Assembly (NCBI GenBank): GCA_012932865.1
Contig: SAXG01000036.1
Coordinates: 62,001 to 126,000 of the forward strand
Source of the DNA: Amylostereum areolatum
Taxonomy: Eukaryota > Basidiomycota > Agaricomycetes > Russulales > Stereaceae
DNA: 64,000 bases
Reading direction: 5' to 3'
A program made the position numbers and the translations under genes. Below are positions 1-11,030 of this stretch, piece by piece. Numbering within the stretch: the stretch's first letter is position 1; every line of letters begins with the position of its first letter. A model generated the notes under the pieces. It had not been told where the DNA came from. It saw nothing but the letters and a program-made list of their open reading frames with translations, and did no database searches.

Positions 1-3000
1 GCGTCAGTCTTTCAGGTGGTCAAAAAGCCAGGTGCGCGATATGAACTCCTGTGACTGTAGATCTGACTGACCATCTCCGTTAGGGTCGCCCTTGCGCGTG
101 CCGTCTACACACCGGCCAAATACCTTCTTCTCGACGATCCCCTGAGCGCCGTAGTAAGCCCTCGACCTTCGTGAGACCAGCACTTTGCTAACGAGTGTGC
201 GGGCGTTGTGCATCAGGATAGCCACACCGCCCGCGTTTTGTTCGAAAAACTCTTCCAAGGTCCACTTATGGCTAGTCGCACCGTCGTACGTGGCTCTCCC
301 TCCGCCATTCTTATATGTGCTGACGTCGTTTTAGATTCTCGTCACACACCACGTCGACCTCGTTCTTCCGGGCGCTCACTACCTGGTCTGCATGTTGGAT
401 GGGCGGATCGATACCCAAGGCACGGTCGTTGACCTTCGCGCCCAGGGCTTTATCCACGATGTTGTGCACAAATCGGCGACAGAGCTTGGTGCGGAGGATC
501 AGACCGACATATTGGATGAAGGCGAAGCCAAGACGGCGGGTACGAGGAAGGAGCCAAGGAAGCTGATTGAGGACGAGCAAAGGGAGGTCGGAGGTGTACA
601 GTGGACAATCTATAAGACGTACTTGAAGGCATCGTGGGTGACACAAAGCTCCTGCTACGGGTGAGCCTGATGTCTACCCTCAGCTCGTACTGGACATGGG
701 CGATCCTGGCTGCCTTGATAGTTCTGGTCCAGGTGCGCATGTTCTACTTAGCGCACATTCGGCCCGATGTTCATACCCATTTCCAGTTCATGAGCGTCGC
801 GGAGAAGCTTTGGATCAAAGTGCGTCCTCTCGACATCTACCGTTCTGGGCCTTGCTGACTCTGAGCAGGTATGGGGTGAAGCCTATGGCGATTTAGAGAC
901 ACCGATGGAGGAACACGCGTTGTCTTCGCTGGCTATTCAGCACATGGACGGAATCGCAGCTCTGGCCTCTTTCACGTCCGGCTTATCTTATGATTCGCCC
1001 CGTGTCGGGTCCCTGCCTTCTGCCCAAGAGAAACCATTATTTTACGTCGGGGTCTATGCGAGCATCGGGCTCCTTACCGCGCTAATGACCATTATGTCCA
1101 CCATCGTCCAGTATACCGGTGCTTTGCGTGCGTCGAGGCTGCTTTTTGAGAAGTTGTTGACCTCGGTTGTGAGGGCAACGATGAGGTGGTACGACACGAC
1201 ACCCCGAAGGTAAGCTTGTCCGTATTACAGTATTATCTATGCCCGATGTTCATGCTCGACGTGCCCCGCAGGCCGCATACTCAATCGGTTCAGTAAGGTC
1301 TGTCATCTTGAGCCACATAACCTTCCTCCTACTTACCGAATATGCATGTAGGACGTTGAGACCGTCGACTCGTCGTTGGCCAGCTCCCTCCAATCTGTCA
1401 ACTCGTCCTTCGCGACATTCATTGCATCTGTTCTCACCATCGCGTACGTGGTTCGCCTATCTCCGCCTTCGTCCTTCACTCATCTCAGGCTCCTCGCAGC
1501 TTTGTTTTTCCTGTTTTTCTTGTCCCCGCATTCATTATAAGCCTGGCATATCGCTTCCTTGCAATCGGATACCTGAACACAGGTCGTGACCTCCGTCGCA
1601 TGGAGTCCAACACTCGCTCGCTGGTCTTCTCTGGGTTTGGCGAGCTACTCGAAGGCATCGTCACCGTGCGCGCGTTCTCAGCAGAGCAGCGCTTCCTCGA
1701 CGCCTTCCATGGCAAAGTGGACTTGACAAACCGAGTAGGTGTTTTGATTGAGAACCTTCTCCGGACCGTGCTGATATTGACATAGATGTGGTACTTCTTT
1801 TGGATGACAAACCGGTGAGCGCCGCCAACCACCTCTTGCGACACTCTCTCATGTGCGTACAGGTGGCTCTTGCTCAATCTTGAAGTGCTGGGCGCCGCCG
1901 CGGTGCTCATCACGACTCTCTTTGCGGTGTCTGGCTTCGCGACCGCCGGAATCGCCGGCCTTTGTATAACGTCCGCTATGTCGTTCACTATGGGCACCTA
2001 CTGGGCGTGTCGGTCCTGGACGACGCTGGAGCTTGATTTGAAGTATAATTCCCGTCTTTCACGTGCATCGGTGGGCTAATCCGGGTCGCGTAGCTCCATC
2101 GAACGCGTCGTTGAATACCTGGACCTTCCGCAAGAACCCCCGGCCATCATAGAAGGCTCACGTCCTCCGGCATCGTGGCCCTCAAGAGACAGCAGAAACC
2201 TGATCGTCGTCGATGATCTCGTCGTCAAGTACGCGCCGGACCTCCCACCTATCTTACACAACATTTCGTTCGCGTTGAAGGGGCGGGAGCGCGTAGGGTT
2301 GCTCGGGAGAACGGGTAGTGGAAAGTCGACGTTGGCCATGAGTATTCTACGATTTGTGAGTATAGATTAGTTCTTTCAGCAAATGCTCGCTGATGAGAGT
2401 CACAGGTCGATCCTGTCCGTGGCAAAATCTGCATCGACGGTATTGATATCTCCTCGATTGGCCTCCACGATTTACGCTCCCGCGTGGTAAGTTGATCCAT
2501 CCATCTTCTGTGTGCGGTGCGCTCAGGGCTCTTAGACGTTCATTCCCCAAGATGCCTCCCTCTTCTCGGGTACGCTCCGGGACAATCTGGACCCCTTCCG
2601 TCAGTACGCGCTTGCCTCGGTGTTGTTATCGTTCTCATAGTCCCCTTAGGCCAGCACACCGATGCTGAATGTCTCGACGTGCTAGACCGGGTGCACATAT
2701 TTAACGGGAGCACCCGTCGCTCTCATAGGGCATCTCGTCATGGATCCTTCACTCAAATACCTCCGGTATCGGCCTCCGCCGCATCCTCAACTGCAACTTC
2801 AGTCGTCGAGTCGACGGATCCGATCACACTCGAGACCCAGGTTTCTTCCGGCGGTGTTAACTTCTCGCAAGGACAACGGCAGCTCATCGCGATGGCGCGC
2901 GCTCTGTTGAGGAGGAGCTCCGTCATTGTGCTCGACGAGGCGACCAGTAGCATTGACTTCGCGACCGACGTGAAGATCCAGCAAACAATTCGGGAGGAGT

Positions 3001-3311
3001 TCAAGGAATCCTTGCTATTAACAGGTGCGTTCCTTTATCCCTTTGTGGCATGTTTGTTCTCAAGGGTCGGGTTCGACTTTGCAGTTGCGCATCGGCTGAA
3101 AACCGTGATCGACTACGACCGCCTGATCGTACTCGAAAAGGGTGTTATCGTTGAGTCGGGCGCGCCTCACAATCTCATCCAGAAAGACAATGGCATCTTC
3201 CGGAATATGTGCTTGAACAGCGGGATGTTCGCGGAACTAGAGGAGGCCGCAAGGATGAACACTGGGGGGGATAGGGGATGTTCTCGGGTACCGGACATTG
3301 GTTGTATGTAG
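1..3311 (+). CDS. ABCC/MRP-type ABC transporter, 5'-truncated by window edge
   Basis: ATP-driven membrane exporter of the multidrug-resistance-associated (ABCC) family; substrate unknown. The window opens inside nucleotide-binding domain 1: the LSGGQ signature is split by an intron near base 31, followed by Walker B (LLLDDP), the D-loop (exon from 217) and the H-loop VTHH after base 335. A linker leads to the second membrane domain (about 670-2075, with a conserved RILNRFSKD loop near 1271). Domain 2 has Walker [10 protein letters not shown] near 2310, signature FSQGQ near 2860, Walker [11 protein letters not shown] near 2925 and an AHRL H-loop near 3085. At least ten short introns fit. Around 1207 the frame reads through only if one A is removed, so this is a sequencing insertion or a frameshift. 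The stop at 3309-3311 lies five bases from a Helitron-like end. The N-terminal half lies outside the window. Confidence 0.9.
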
Positions 3312-3315
3312 TACA

Positions 3316-3343
3316 CTAGCAAGGACCCGTGCTAAAGCACGGG
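3316..3343 (-). mobile_element. Helitron-like 3' terminus (hairpin plus CTAG)
   Basis: Read on the minus strand there is a perfect 8-bp stem, CCCGTGCT and AGCACGGG, with a 2-nt loop (3326-3343), then six bases, then CTAG, then T. Helitron 3' ends are known to have a GC-rich hairpin shortly before a CTRR terminus and to insert so that the next host base is T; all three signs are present. The element body would lie to the right. I could not locate its TC 5' end or a Rep/helicase gene, so this would be a non-autonomous or truncated copy. Confidence 0.45.
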
Positions 3344-4233
3344 ATTCCACTGTTCACACTAAACTGGTTCGCTCATGTCTGAGATAATATGTTCAAAATG
3401 TATCTATTCTGAGTTGGGAGTCAAAGGTGGTAATGTGGGTTCCTCTTGTGTGGACTCGGATGTCACAGATTGCTCCATTTCTCTCTTCGTTCGCAGACCT
3501 CGTACACGCGATGTGTCATGGCTTAGCATCAGGAAAGATGGGAAGCTATGTTGTGAACAGCCTAGCTATATCGTACTACACCGTTGCAGCCAGGACTGCA
3601 CTGCACCATATAGCATACATACCATTCATATGTGACCTGTAGAGCTCTGTAGGATATATAGTCATCTAGGTAGGGTTAGGGAGAGCGTGTGCGAAGCACA
3701 CGCGATATATCTATGCTACGAGAGAGGGCGTGCGCGGGATGAGTGCGGCTTGGGGGGCCAAGTCGTTACCTACACTTTCGCCTTTATAGGCTCTTCAGAT
3801 CCCTTAGTAATGCGCATTACTAAAGCGACGCGGGTCGTACGACTTTTGCGTCGTTCCACTTTTGTCAATTGCTAAGCTTGATTTGTCGTCGGAGACGCGA
3901 CTCCGGGGCAGTCCAGACCGTCGACGTCATATGTTGCGTCATAAGCGGCCTAAGAACACCGTGCCAAGACACCTAGACTCCGTCTCGGGCTATCTCAAAG
4001 CCGAAGCCGAGATGCCGAGCTGCCGAGCGTCTAGACGGGCCGAAGCCAGCGCCAATACTCGGACCGGAACCCGAACCGGATCAAGTCGGGGCGGAGCCGC
4101 CGAAATGAGCGCCCGGGATTAGCCGGGCGCTAAGAACCCGTGACCGGACCATGCCGGGCCGGAGGGCGCTTAACTCGGATAATGCCGACCTAGGCGAGGA
4201 ACGAGCCTAGGTCGGGTTAGTTATCATCCTACC
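3344..4233. other. Subtelomere-like stretch without a recognisable gene
   Basis: No reading frame here resembles a known family. The stretch holds a second perfect hairpin (3685-3703) and an isolated short TTAGGG-like motif near 3671. From about 3880 it becomes rich in short CCGA/GCCGAG-type words. Position between an inferred Helitron end and TTAGGG arrays suggests subtelomeric DNA or the interior of a mobile element. Confidence 0.4.
3685..3703. repeat. Perfect 8-bp hairpin with GAA loop
   Basis: GCGTGTGC, loop GAA, then GCACACGC. On the minus strand the hairpin is followed after five bases by CTAA, which also satisfies the CTRR rule of Helitron 3' ends. It could mark a second nested Helitron-like end or a MITE. 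The evidence is only structural. Confidence 0.35.
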
Positions 4234-4448
4234 GGTTAGGGTTAGGGTTAGGGGTTAGGGTTAGGCTAAGATGGATGTTCTTTAGCAATTTTACATGCCG
4301 ACTAAGGCATAGTACGTACGTTAGGGTTAGGGTTAGGGTCAGGGCAAGGTTAGGTTAGGTTAGGGTTAGGGTTAGGGTTAGGGTTAGGGTTAGGGTTAGG
4401 GTTAGGGTTAGGGTAGGGTTAGGGTTAGGGTTAGGGTTAGGGTTAGGT
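4234..4448 (+). repeat. Interstitial TTAGGG telomere-type arrays
   Basis: Two blocks of TTAGGG are visible: a short one at about 4234-4267 and a longer one at about 4319-4448. The second begins with degenerate units (TTAGGTTAGG, GGGTCAGGG) and becomes about fifteen nearly perfect units. TTAGGG is the usual telomere repeat of basidiomycetes. The G-rich strand runs rightward, so a natural chromosome end would lie to the right of the array, yet sequence continues. This suggests a joined scaffold end, an internal telomere relic or a repeat seeded by a rearrangement. Confidence 0.9.
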
Positions 4449-4582
4449 TTAGAATGATTATGTAGTAGTCCACCCTTCACGCGAACGACAGGTCGCGGTT
4501 TCGGTCTGGGCTTCTTCGGAGGTGACAGGAATGCCGGAGCAGGGATTCTGGGAGAATCTGCGGAGGGAGTTTGTGCACGTAT

Positions 4583-4607
4583 NNNNNNNNNNNNNNNNNN
4601 NNNNNNN
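4583..4607. other. Assembly gap of 25 N
   Basis: Twenty-five consecutive N, about 135 bases after the telomere-type array. It marks a scaffold join of unknown or fixed size, so synteny between the ABC transporter side and the rest of the window is not secure. Confidence 0.99.
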
Positions 4608-4618
4608 GCCCGCGCTCC

Positions 4619-4625
4619 TATAAAT
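4619..4625 (+). promoter_or_regulatory. TATA-like box before the PL14-like gene
   Basis: TATAAAT just after the gap, on the strand of the downstream lyase-like gene, with pyrimidine-rich sequence following it. The distance to a real start codon is unknown because the 5' end of that gene is not resolved. Confidence 0.3.
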
Positions 4626-4839
4626 CCCCCTCGGACATAGGCCCTATTTTTTCTTTCTTTTTCATGACCCTCCCCGTCTCGCACTACCCTCCCGCACTTC
4701 AGTGGCTCCCTTCATTTTTGTCTTACACTCATCATTCGTCGAAACTGCTAGGCGCGATTGCGTCCGACTCTCTCATGTTTCTTTAACCTCGCCACCCTGT
4801 CGGTCGCACACCGTCCCCAAGCGGCATTCTCATTCCAAT

Positions 4840-5811
4840 AGGTGACATCCTCGGCCAGCTCGTTCCTTCCGACAACAGGAAGACTCGGGGACCCCCTCGC
4901 CGCCGCAGATGGGCGCACTACCTCTCAAACGATCAGACCCCGGCGTCGGGAGCAAACTAACAAAGTCCTCCTCAACCCATACGTCCAGACGACCGGCGAC
5001 GACTCGACGCTCGCCAATGCGCGCGCACTTCAAACACGGGCGCATGGGCTTGAAGAGGAAATAATGGCGGCATGTCCTGGTTACGGTCTGGCGCACGACG
5101 ACTGGACCCTGCAAAGGAGATGACGTTCGGGGTACTCCATCCTTTCGACAGGGTCGAATGGGCCAAGGGCGCGAAAACTGCCCCGGCTGTGTGAGTTTCT
5201 TCTCCATTCGCCCCGCCTCTCCGTTCCTCACCTCCATCTGCAGACTTCGGTCCGACGGCGAAGCAAGGCCGCGCGGCTCCGGCGGTTCCGATCGTCCGTC
5301 GACTGCGGCCTCGTACGTCTGATGTGGCGCACCGACGGGCAAGGGCGAGTTTTACACCTACCTCCAGAACCCGTCCATCGACCCTCAGTTCGAAGCCAAC
5401 AAGAAGCTCTGCGACCGTCCCCCCTCAATCCCTGCTGCACGACATCACGGCGCCTCCGGTCGGCCGCGGTCGACGCGCGTTTCGTTCACCGCGGCGAATG
5501 CGACGGAGCTCGCGATCCGCGTGGCTATCAATGATGGGGCCAGGCCACGGCGAGATCGAGCTGTTGTGAACGGGGGATAGCAAGATCAGAGTTGATGGGC
5601 TCATCATCGCTACAGCGCATACGATACGCCACGCGCGCCCAGGGTATTCATGGTCAGTCGTCTTCGGAGGTACGTGGGTCCGTGTGTCTCGACGTGGGAT
5701 ATTTTTAGGATAGGGTATCTCGTGCGTGTGTTTGCAGGCTCGGACGAATCGTGGGCGTCACCACAAGACAAGAACATCTACTTTGCGGATTCTCGCCGCA
5801 GCACGAAGTAA
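4840..5811 (+). pseudogene. PL14-like polysaccharide lyase, reading frame broken
   Basis: Pieces in different frames match the order seen in fungal PL14 (alginate/glucuronan-type lyase) proteins. They are a FGVLHPFDRVEWAKGAK segment (5123-5173, the family's FxWxKGGKxPG region), MWRTDG (5322), GEFYTYLQNP (5346), an ATELAIRVAINDG strand (5500), a GDSKIRVDGLIIA segment (5573) and, after an intron beginning near 5670, SDESWASPQDKNIYFAD ending at TAA 5809-5811. Such enzymes cleave uronate polysaccharides outside the cell by beta-elimination. At least three single-base indels are needed to join the pieces. It may be a degraded gene, or a working gene hidden by consensus errors, since GGG to GG at about 5339 repairs one break. 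The N-terminus and signal peptide are not resolved. Confidence 0.5.
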
Positions 5812-6236
5812 TTTATGAGCTTCTTCCTTCCTTGATACACGACTCAGCTGTGTTTTATTCAGGCTCCTTCCGCTCTCTTCCATGCGAGTACACGTCGCAT
5901 ATATCCCTTCTCATAATCGATAACTTATTTCGTTTCGTATCTGATGATAACCGTTCTTGACATCATCGCGCGCCTGGTATGGTACGGGGGCTCGCTTGCC
6001 ATCCACTCCTCGGTACGATATAGATCAAAAACACTACGATACTACTTAGCTGGGTTTTACCGTAGGTGAACGATGTGATTTGTTGCTGTGCACCTACACT
6101 TTAAACTCAGTGAGGACGCGGCATAATGTAAGATACAGTTGTCGTGCCGCCATGGATTTAATCTACTACCTTCATGTATATGCATATTCGGTACTAGGCA
6201 TTCCTTCCCTTCTCACCGCTATTGACTACAACTTAC
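5812..6236. other. AT-richer intergenic stretch, no gene seen
   Basis: This stretch holds short stop-rich frames only and is visibly AT-richer than its neighbours. It separates the 3' end of the PL14-like gene from the 3' end of the DUF6589 gene, so it probably holds both 3' untranslated regions. Confidence 0.5.
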
Positions 6237-9200
6237 TTACCCTGATTCATCATCCGCCTCAGATCCCGAGTCCCACTCGTCTTCCCTGACTTCCTCTCCC
6301 TCATCACTTGACGATGAACTCTCTTGCCCATCCTGATGCCCTAATACACCTTCGTTCCCTCCGTCCTCGAGATTGTCGTCCTCGTCGAGGTCGTCTGCTG
6401 ACACGAGCATCCCATCTACAATCATGTTGGGTAGCGCGACAGGTGTCCATTCCTCCGCCTCCATCTCGGCCGCCATCTCGGCCTCAACATCTGCTGTGTC
6501 GGCACCGTGGAGGTCACCCGAATCCCGGATGGTGCGCTCGATGAAATCTTGAAGGCGCTTTCCGTCTTCAAAGCCATTAAAGCCCTTGGAGTAGTCGTCC
6601 TGTGCGCGCCACCCTGTACTCCGGCCTTCACAGAACAAATGGAGTTGTCGTTGTGCCATTTTCCTTGTTGCCTCGCGCAAGGCTACGACGCGCTTCTTTG
6701 TCGTATGGGATTCACTCTTGTCATTGAGCCTGACTGCCGTCTTCATGGACTTGACGGATTGGATGCAAGCACGGATGTTAAGGGCAACAATGTTTTTGAA
6801 GAAGTCACCACCAAAGGATGCATCTCGACGTTGCGCCATCTGCTTTAGACGCTTGATGTTCTTTTCTTGGAGGAGGTCCATCGGAAAGAAGCAGCCCAGA
6901 TGACCAGACAGGTTGCAAAGCCAGTTATTCATGATTGCGAGGCAGAGCTCAGGGGAGTACTCCGTGAGGAAGTTGCAGGCAAGCTCTAAGAGCTCGTTCG
7001 TGTACTTCGTCTTCCCGCAGCCCATGAACGTGAATGTCCATACCTGAAAAATATTGTCGGTGAGTGGCAGCACAAGGGAATTATGAGGGCAAACATACAG
7101 CCATGACATTCATTGCCTGTCCTATGTCCCCATCGCTAATCGCCCATTGGAACACATAATGCCACATGCTGTCGCGGACACGAAGTAGCGAGTTCACTAG
7201 CACCTGATCACCGGGGGAGGGGATGTCTTCATCTGCGGTTGTCGGCGTGCGCGATGTCTCGCCTGTCGTTTCGCCGGTTCCGTGTCCCGGCGACCAGTTG
7301 CCTGTCTTGAACAGCTGGTTTGCCATGGCCTCCTTCCCATATCGAGCACTTACGACACCCCGGCTTGTCATGTATGTTTGCGTGATCTCCGTGGCCATCT
7401 TGAGCAGGTCGCCGAAGGGGGTGGCATTGTTCTGGAAATGCGCCTCAAAGTCTGTTGTGCCGAGGTGTATTCTAGAAACCACCTCGTCCATCAGTACTGC
7501 GCACAGATGAGCTGGCAACAATGGGACACGTACCTCCAGAGATCCAACACAGTTGCGGTCAACGTGTCGAAAACCAGGTGTTGTGCTGGATAATAATCTG
7601 GACGCTTCGAGTTTGTGACTTTACGGCCGAGGATGATGTTCATCGCGAGAAACGATGAGAGATCATCTGGAGAGGAACCCCAGAACGTGTTCAGGATTCT
7701 CTCCAGATCTGCCCAGCCCATATGCCATAGCTGGATAAGTGGCAGAACCCAGCCGTAACGGTGGTAGCCATGCGGACAGTCCGCGAGGAACTTTTGGAGT
7801 GTGCGAAGCTTTTCGACAGTGGATTGGTCCCCGCCGATGATCACCAACAGACGCGCCACCTCCTCCTTCGGAAGACCGAGCTGCCGCAAGAGGAGGTCGT
7901 CTAGCACGCTAGCGTTTTCGCCCGTGTTGCCTTCGTTATAGTCGGATGTTTGCATCGGCGACACCTTTGTTTTCCGGCCTTCAGGCATACGGTGCATGGC
8001 ATGTGTCGTACGAAGCTCCTTGAGGACCGTGTCGCGATGTTCTGCGAGGGTGGGGACAGCATTGATGAGCATGTTGAGACAGTGGAGGGCCATGACGGAG
8101 TGTAACTTGTCCCATTGTATTTGTGCGTGCAGCTTCTCAACTGTGAGCTGCCTTCGCCGCTGTTCGCGCCTCGCCACGTTGAGTGCTTCGATGTCAAATG
8201 CTTTCTCGATGTCGCAGTCTTCAAGCTCGACGAATGTCGCTGCCGTGCCATTGTGAATAGTATCCTTCTGGCCGAATTCCGGGTTCCATACGCGCGACAT
8301 GCGATTGATGTTGTCGTAGATTAAAAGGAACGCGCGACGAAGGGCCTTCTTACGCATAACATCTTGGGCCGAACGGGAAAGAACATGGAGGAATGACAGA
8401 ACCGATGTATACGAGATCGAAACACCGAGACGTCCTAGTACAGCGTACATGCCATGGGGCGCCGTGTGGGAGAACATCCAGACGCCGACTATCCTCTGGA
8501 AAAGGTTGAAGCGCCGGTTGCGCGCTGTCAACAGCACGACGCATGCGGCGAGGACCATCTGCAAAGGTGATCAGTGTGATACTTGCATAATGTTTTCCTG
8601 GAAGACCCACCATGAAAGGATCACGAGGATTTGAGCCTGAGCCGGTGGGGATGGGCCGAGAAAAGAATCCGTCGTATGACGGCGGCAGGTCTGCACCGTT
8701 GGATGGGTCCGGGGAAGGGCGATGTTTCCGCTTGAATGCGGCGGCAATTAGAATACGGAGGAGAATGGGAAGCTTGACCTGTACATGACGAAGGAGATCG
8801 TGCATTGAAAAGTCGAGGAGGGTTTCCCAATTGTTCTTCGACTCCGGCATGTGTAGGCCACCTTCCTTTGACGATGCGTGTGCGGACTCTTTGCTGACAG
8901 CTTCCTCCACCTTGCAGATGGCCCATTCGAGAAGGCGCCACGGGCCATGAGATGTCGATCGCGACGGACGGCCTCGTTTGCTGGGCGATTAGCCGATGCA
9001 CGAGCCAGTCGGGGCCTGCTGTAGGGATGATTGTATAAGAGTTCCGCGAGATGCTCGACTTGCGAAGAGTTTGCGTTATGACCAGCGAGGAGATTACGGA
9101 GCATTTGGACTCGTATGCGGGATCGCCGTGGATCACCTTGGTCACACGGAGTGAGTAGCTCCTCGAGGAACTCGTAGAGATTGAAGCCTCGGCTCTTGAT

Positions 9201-9281
9201 CTCTTTCAAGCATGTGTCGATACGTTTTTGTCGGCCCCTTCGCGCGCGCAAGCCGTCCGGGTCGAGTGGTTTTCTGACCAT
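6237..9281 (-). CDS. DUF6589-family protein
   Basis: Large fungal protein of the DUF6589 family, of unknown function; its copy expansion in Agaricomycetes suggests mobile-element ancestry (inference). From ATG 9281 the N-terminal segment carries the conserved KEIKSRGFNLYEFLEELL pattern. Later exons carry a LLIYDNINRM motif (near 8320), the IIGGDQSTVEKLRTLQKF motif (near 7840), a W/H-rich PLIQLWHMGWADLERI block, and MGCGKTKYTNELLELACNF (near 7020). The protein ends in an acidic serine-rich tail. Introns fit near 8612-8564 (exon 2-3), 7534-7496 and 7100-7048. The join between the first exon and the LLEWAICKVEEAV segment (about 8990-9000) needs one extra base, so it is a 1-nt deletion or a splice I could not find. 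TIRs were not found. Confidence 0.75.
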
Positions 9282-9917
9282 GTTGATGTGAAGAGAGGAG
9301 AGCGGAGGAAAAACAGTGGGGAGCGATGGGGAAAATGAAGCCGAGTCGACTTGCGGCGGTTCAGATTGCGATCAATTAAATGATTTTTTTCCTTCGACAA
9401 CAGCTCGGCACCTCGTGATTATGTCATTCCGAGGCCTTGACAAGACCCCTTAGCGAACTCCCTCGCTCACTCGACAAGCGCGTCACTAATAAAAGTAGAC
9501 TACGTCGGTGGCGTCGTGGCGAAGCCGTCGCACCCAGCCTGCCAGGCCGATCTGTACGCATCAGGATCGGACACCAGGACCGACTTGGCCACTTTCGGCG
9601 GTAATTGGATCGGACTAGGTCGACGATTTGACCCTTTCCCGTACGTATTAGGATCGGACCTTGCCTCCAAATTTCCCCTCCATCCGTACGCATTAGGATC
9701 GGAGTTCTTGGGGGATACGCCGGGGGCCTGTGCAGGTTTGTGACGTTGACTCTTGGTTGACTCAGACTGAGGTTGACTGGCCTTACTTAACCGATTGGAG
9801 CACTGAGTACATACCGTTTATGGCTGTGATTCGGAGCGATTCGTTACTAAAGGTGCGGGCCAAAAGAACCAGCCGATGTTAATGATTCATGAAATCCTTA
9901 CTATAAAACAGTGTATT
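9282..9917. repeat. Intergenic with three dispersed 19-bp near-repeats
   Basis: No gene seen. A 19-bp word, CGTACGCATTAGGATCGGA with 1-2 changes per copy, occurs on the plus strand at about 9553, 9640 and 9685. A shorter TTGGATCGGAC echo lies near 9605. Translated on the minus strand the copies give a repeated PIL(M/I)RT peptide, so they may be the relic of a repetitive coding sequence or binding sites. The promoter of the DUF6589 gene must lie near 9282. Confidence 0.45.
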
Positions 9918-11030
9918 CTACAAGCCATTCAGGACCGTGCACCGCGACGACCATCGACGGTTGGCGCCGTCCATCCACCCTGAGTTTCCTAAGGTCACAA
10001 AAGGGTATTTCAGGAACTCATAGCGAGTTCTTGACGGCACGTCGTCTGGCTTCCTCGTGCCGTATATCTGGACCTTTTCGTTCGAGGCTACGAAGCCAAA
10101 GTTCTTGGAAAGAGGAAGTCTGAGACTCTCCTGCTGGTGGAGGCACGTAGCCAGATCATATATGAGGTGATTTTTGCTCTGGTCGTGGCGAAGCCGCTTT
10201 CCCTCGCCGGGGAAAAGCAACAGCGAGATACAGGGCGTGATGGTCGGCTCTGCTTGCCATTGCATTGCCAACAATAAACCTTTGGGATCGTGCAGATTCC
10301 TGTGCAGTACGTGCGGCCAGAGAGAGGGGCTGTCGTAAATGTAGGAAAAGCCGACCTGTGCTTTCGTTGGGAATCCAGGACCGGCTGCTGTGAGACATAT
10401 CTCTGATTCACACCTGGGCGTGAGAGTAATCGGTATGGATGCTCAAGAGACAGGTAAAGTTCACCTTACTCGATGCGGCGGCGGCGATATTCCGGCTGTT
10501 TGCCGCATTGGAAAGCCATAGTCAACAGAGGGACGAAGGGATGCACTTGGTTGGCTTCATTGACGTTTGTCTCTGCGAATTGCTCGTAGGTATCGAACAA
10601 AACCGCAAGGCCAGGAAGCTGGAGGTTCATCGCCAACGGGTCGTCGTTGACGATTACTACGCTGCTCTTCGACGCTTGTACACTGGTGAGGAAGAAGTGA
10701 AGTGTGCTTTCCGTCTCGTATACTACAGGCTGTCGGAGACGTCAGGGGGATGATCTCGACAAGGATATTTGATAGCATACATCGATATCGCAGAGGGATT
10801 TGGGAAGACTGAAATCGAGGAGCTGGTTTATGACGCTGTCGCTAGAGGCACTTCCTGTGATCTCAATGATTGCTGGTAGAACACCTTGCCTCCAGGAGCC
10901 CATTTTATTGTTGCTGCGAGCAAGGCTAAGAAGATGGTCAGTCTGGGCAAAGAAGGGATAGGCGTTTGACTCCTCACACGGATGCGCTGTTTGATTCATC
11001 TGAGACGTTCGATACGGACGATTTAGGCAT
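9918..11030 (-). CDS. Unrecognised protein family, copy A (C-terminally short)
   Basis: Not recognised. It is clearly homologous along its length to the gene at 18321-20072. Shared landmarks are the start MPKS-VS-VS--S-SAS, a phase-matched intron, FSLP(K/R)SL--ID, FLTSVQ-SK, a D-rich DDDPL/NDDPL strand, NEANQ-H--(V/I)PLL--AF, (C/R)ESEICLT--GPG-PTKA, LLLFPGEGKR--HDQ-KN-LIYDL-TCLHQQESL-LPL and NFGFV-SN--V-IYG--(K/N)PDD. Splicing ATG 11030 to the stop near 9918 gives about 300 residues. It lacks the glycine-rich C-terminal part of copy B; after VTLG the sequence diverges and stops. It has four or five exons and no signal peptide or membrane helix. The alternating conserved strands look like a globular fold followed by a tail. 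Confidence 0.7.

Noticed and set aside
1200..1215. Programmed +1 ribosomal frameshifting as the reason for the frame breaks
   Set aside because: The breaks occur in unrelated genes at unrelated codons with no shared slippery motif or downstream structure.
10439..10753. Open frame (plus) resembling a frame at 18651-18920 (minus)
   Set aside because: Both are antisense shadows of the same exon of the unrecognised family; the sense strand carries the phase-consistent exons, so the similarity comes from homology of the sense gene.
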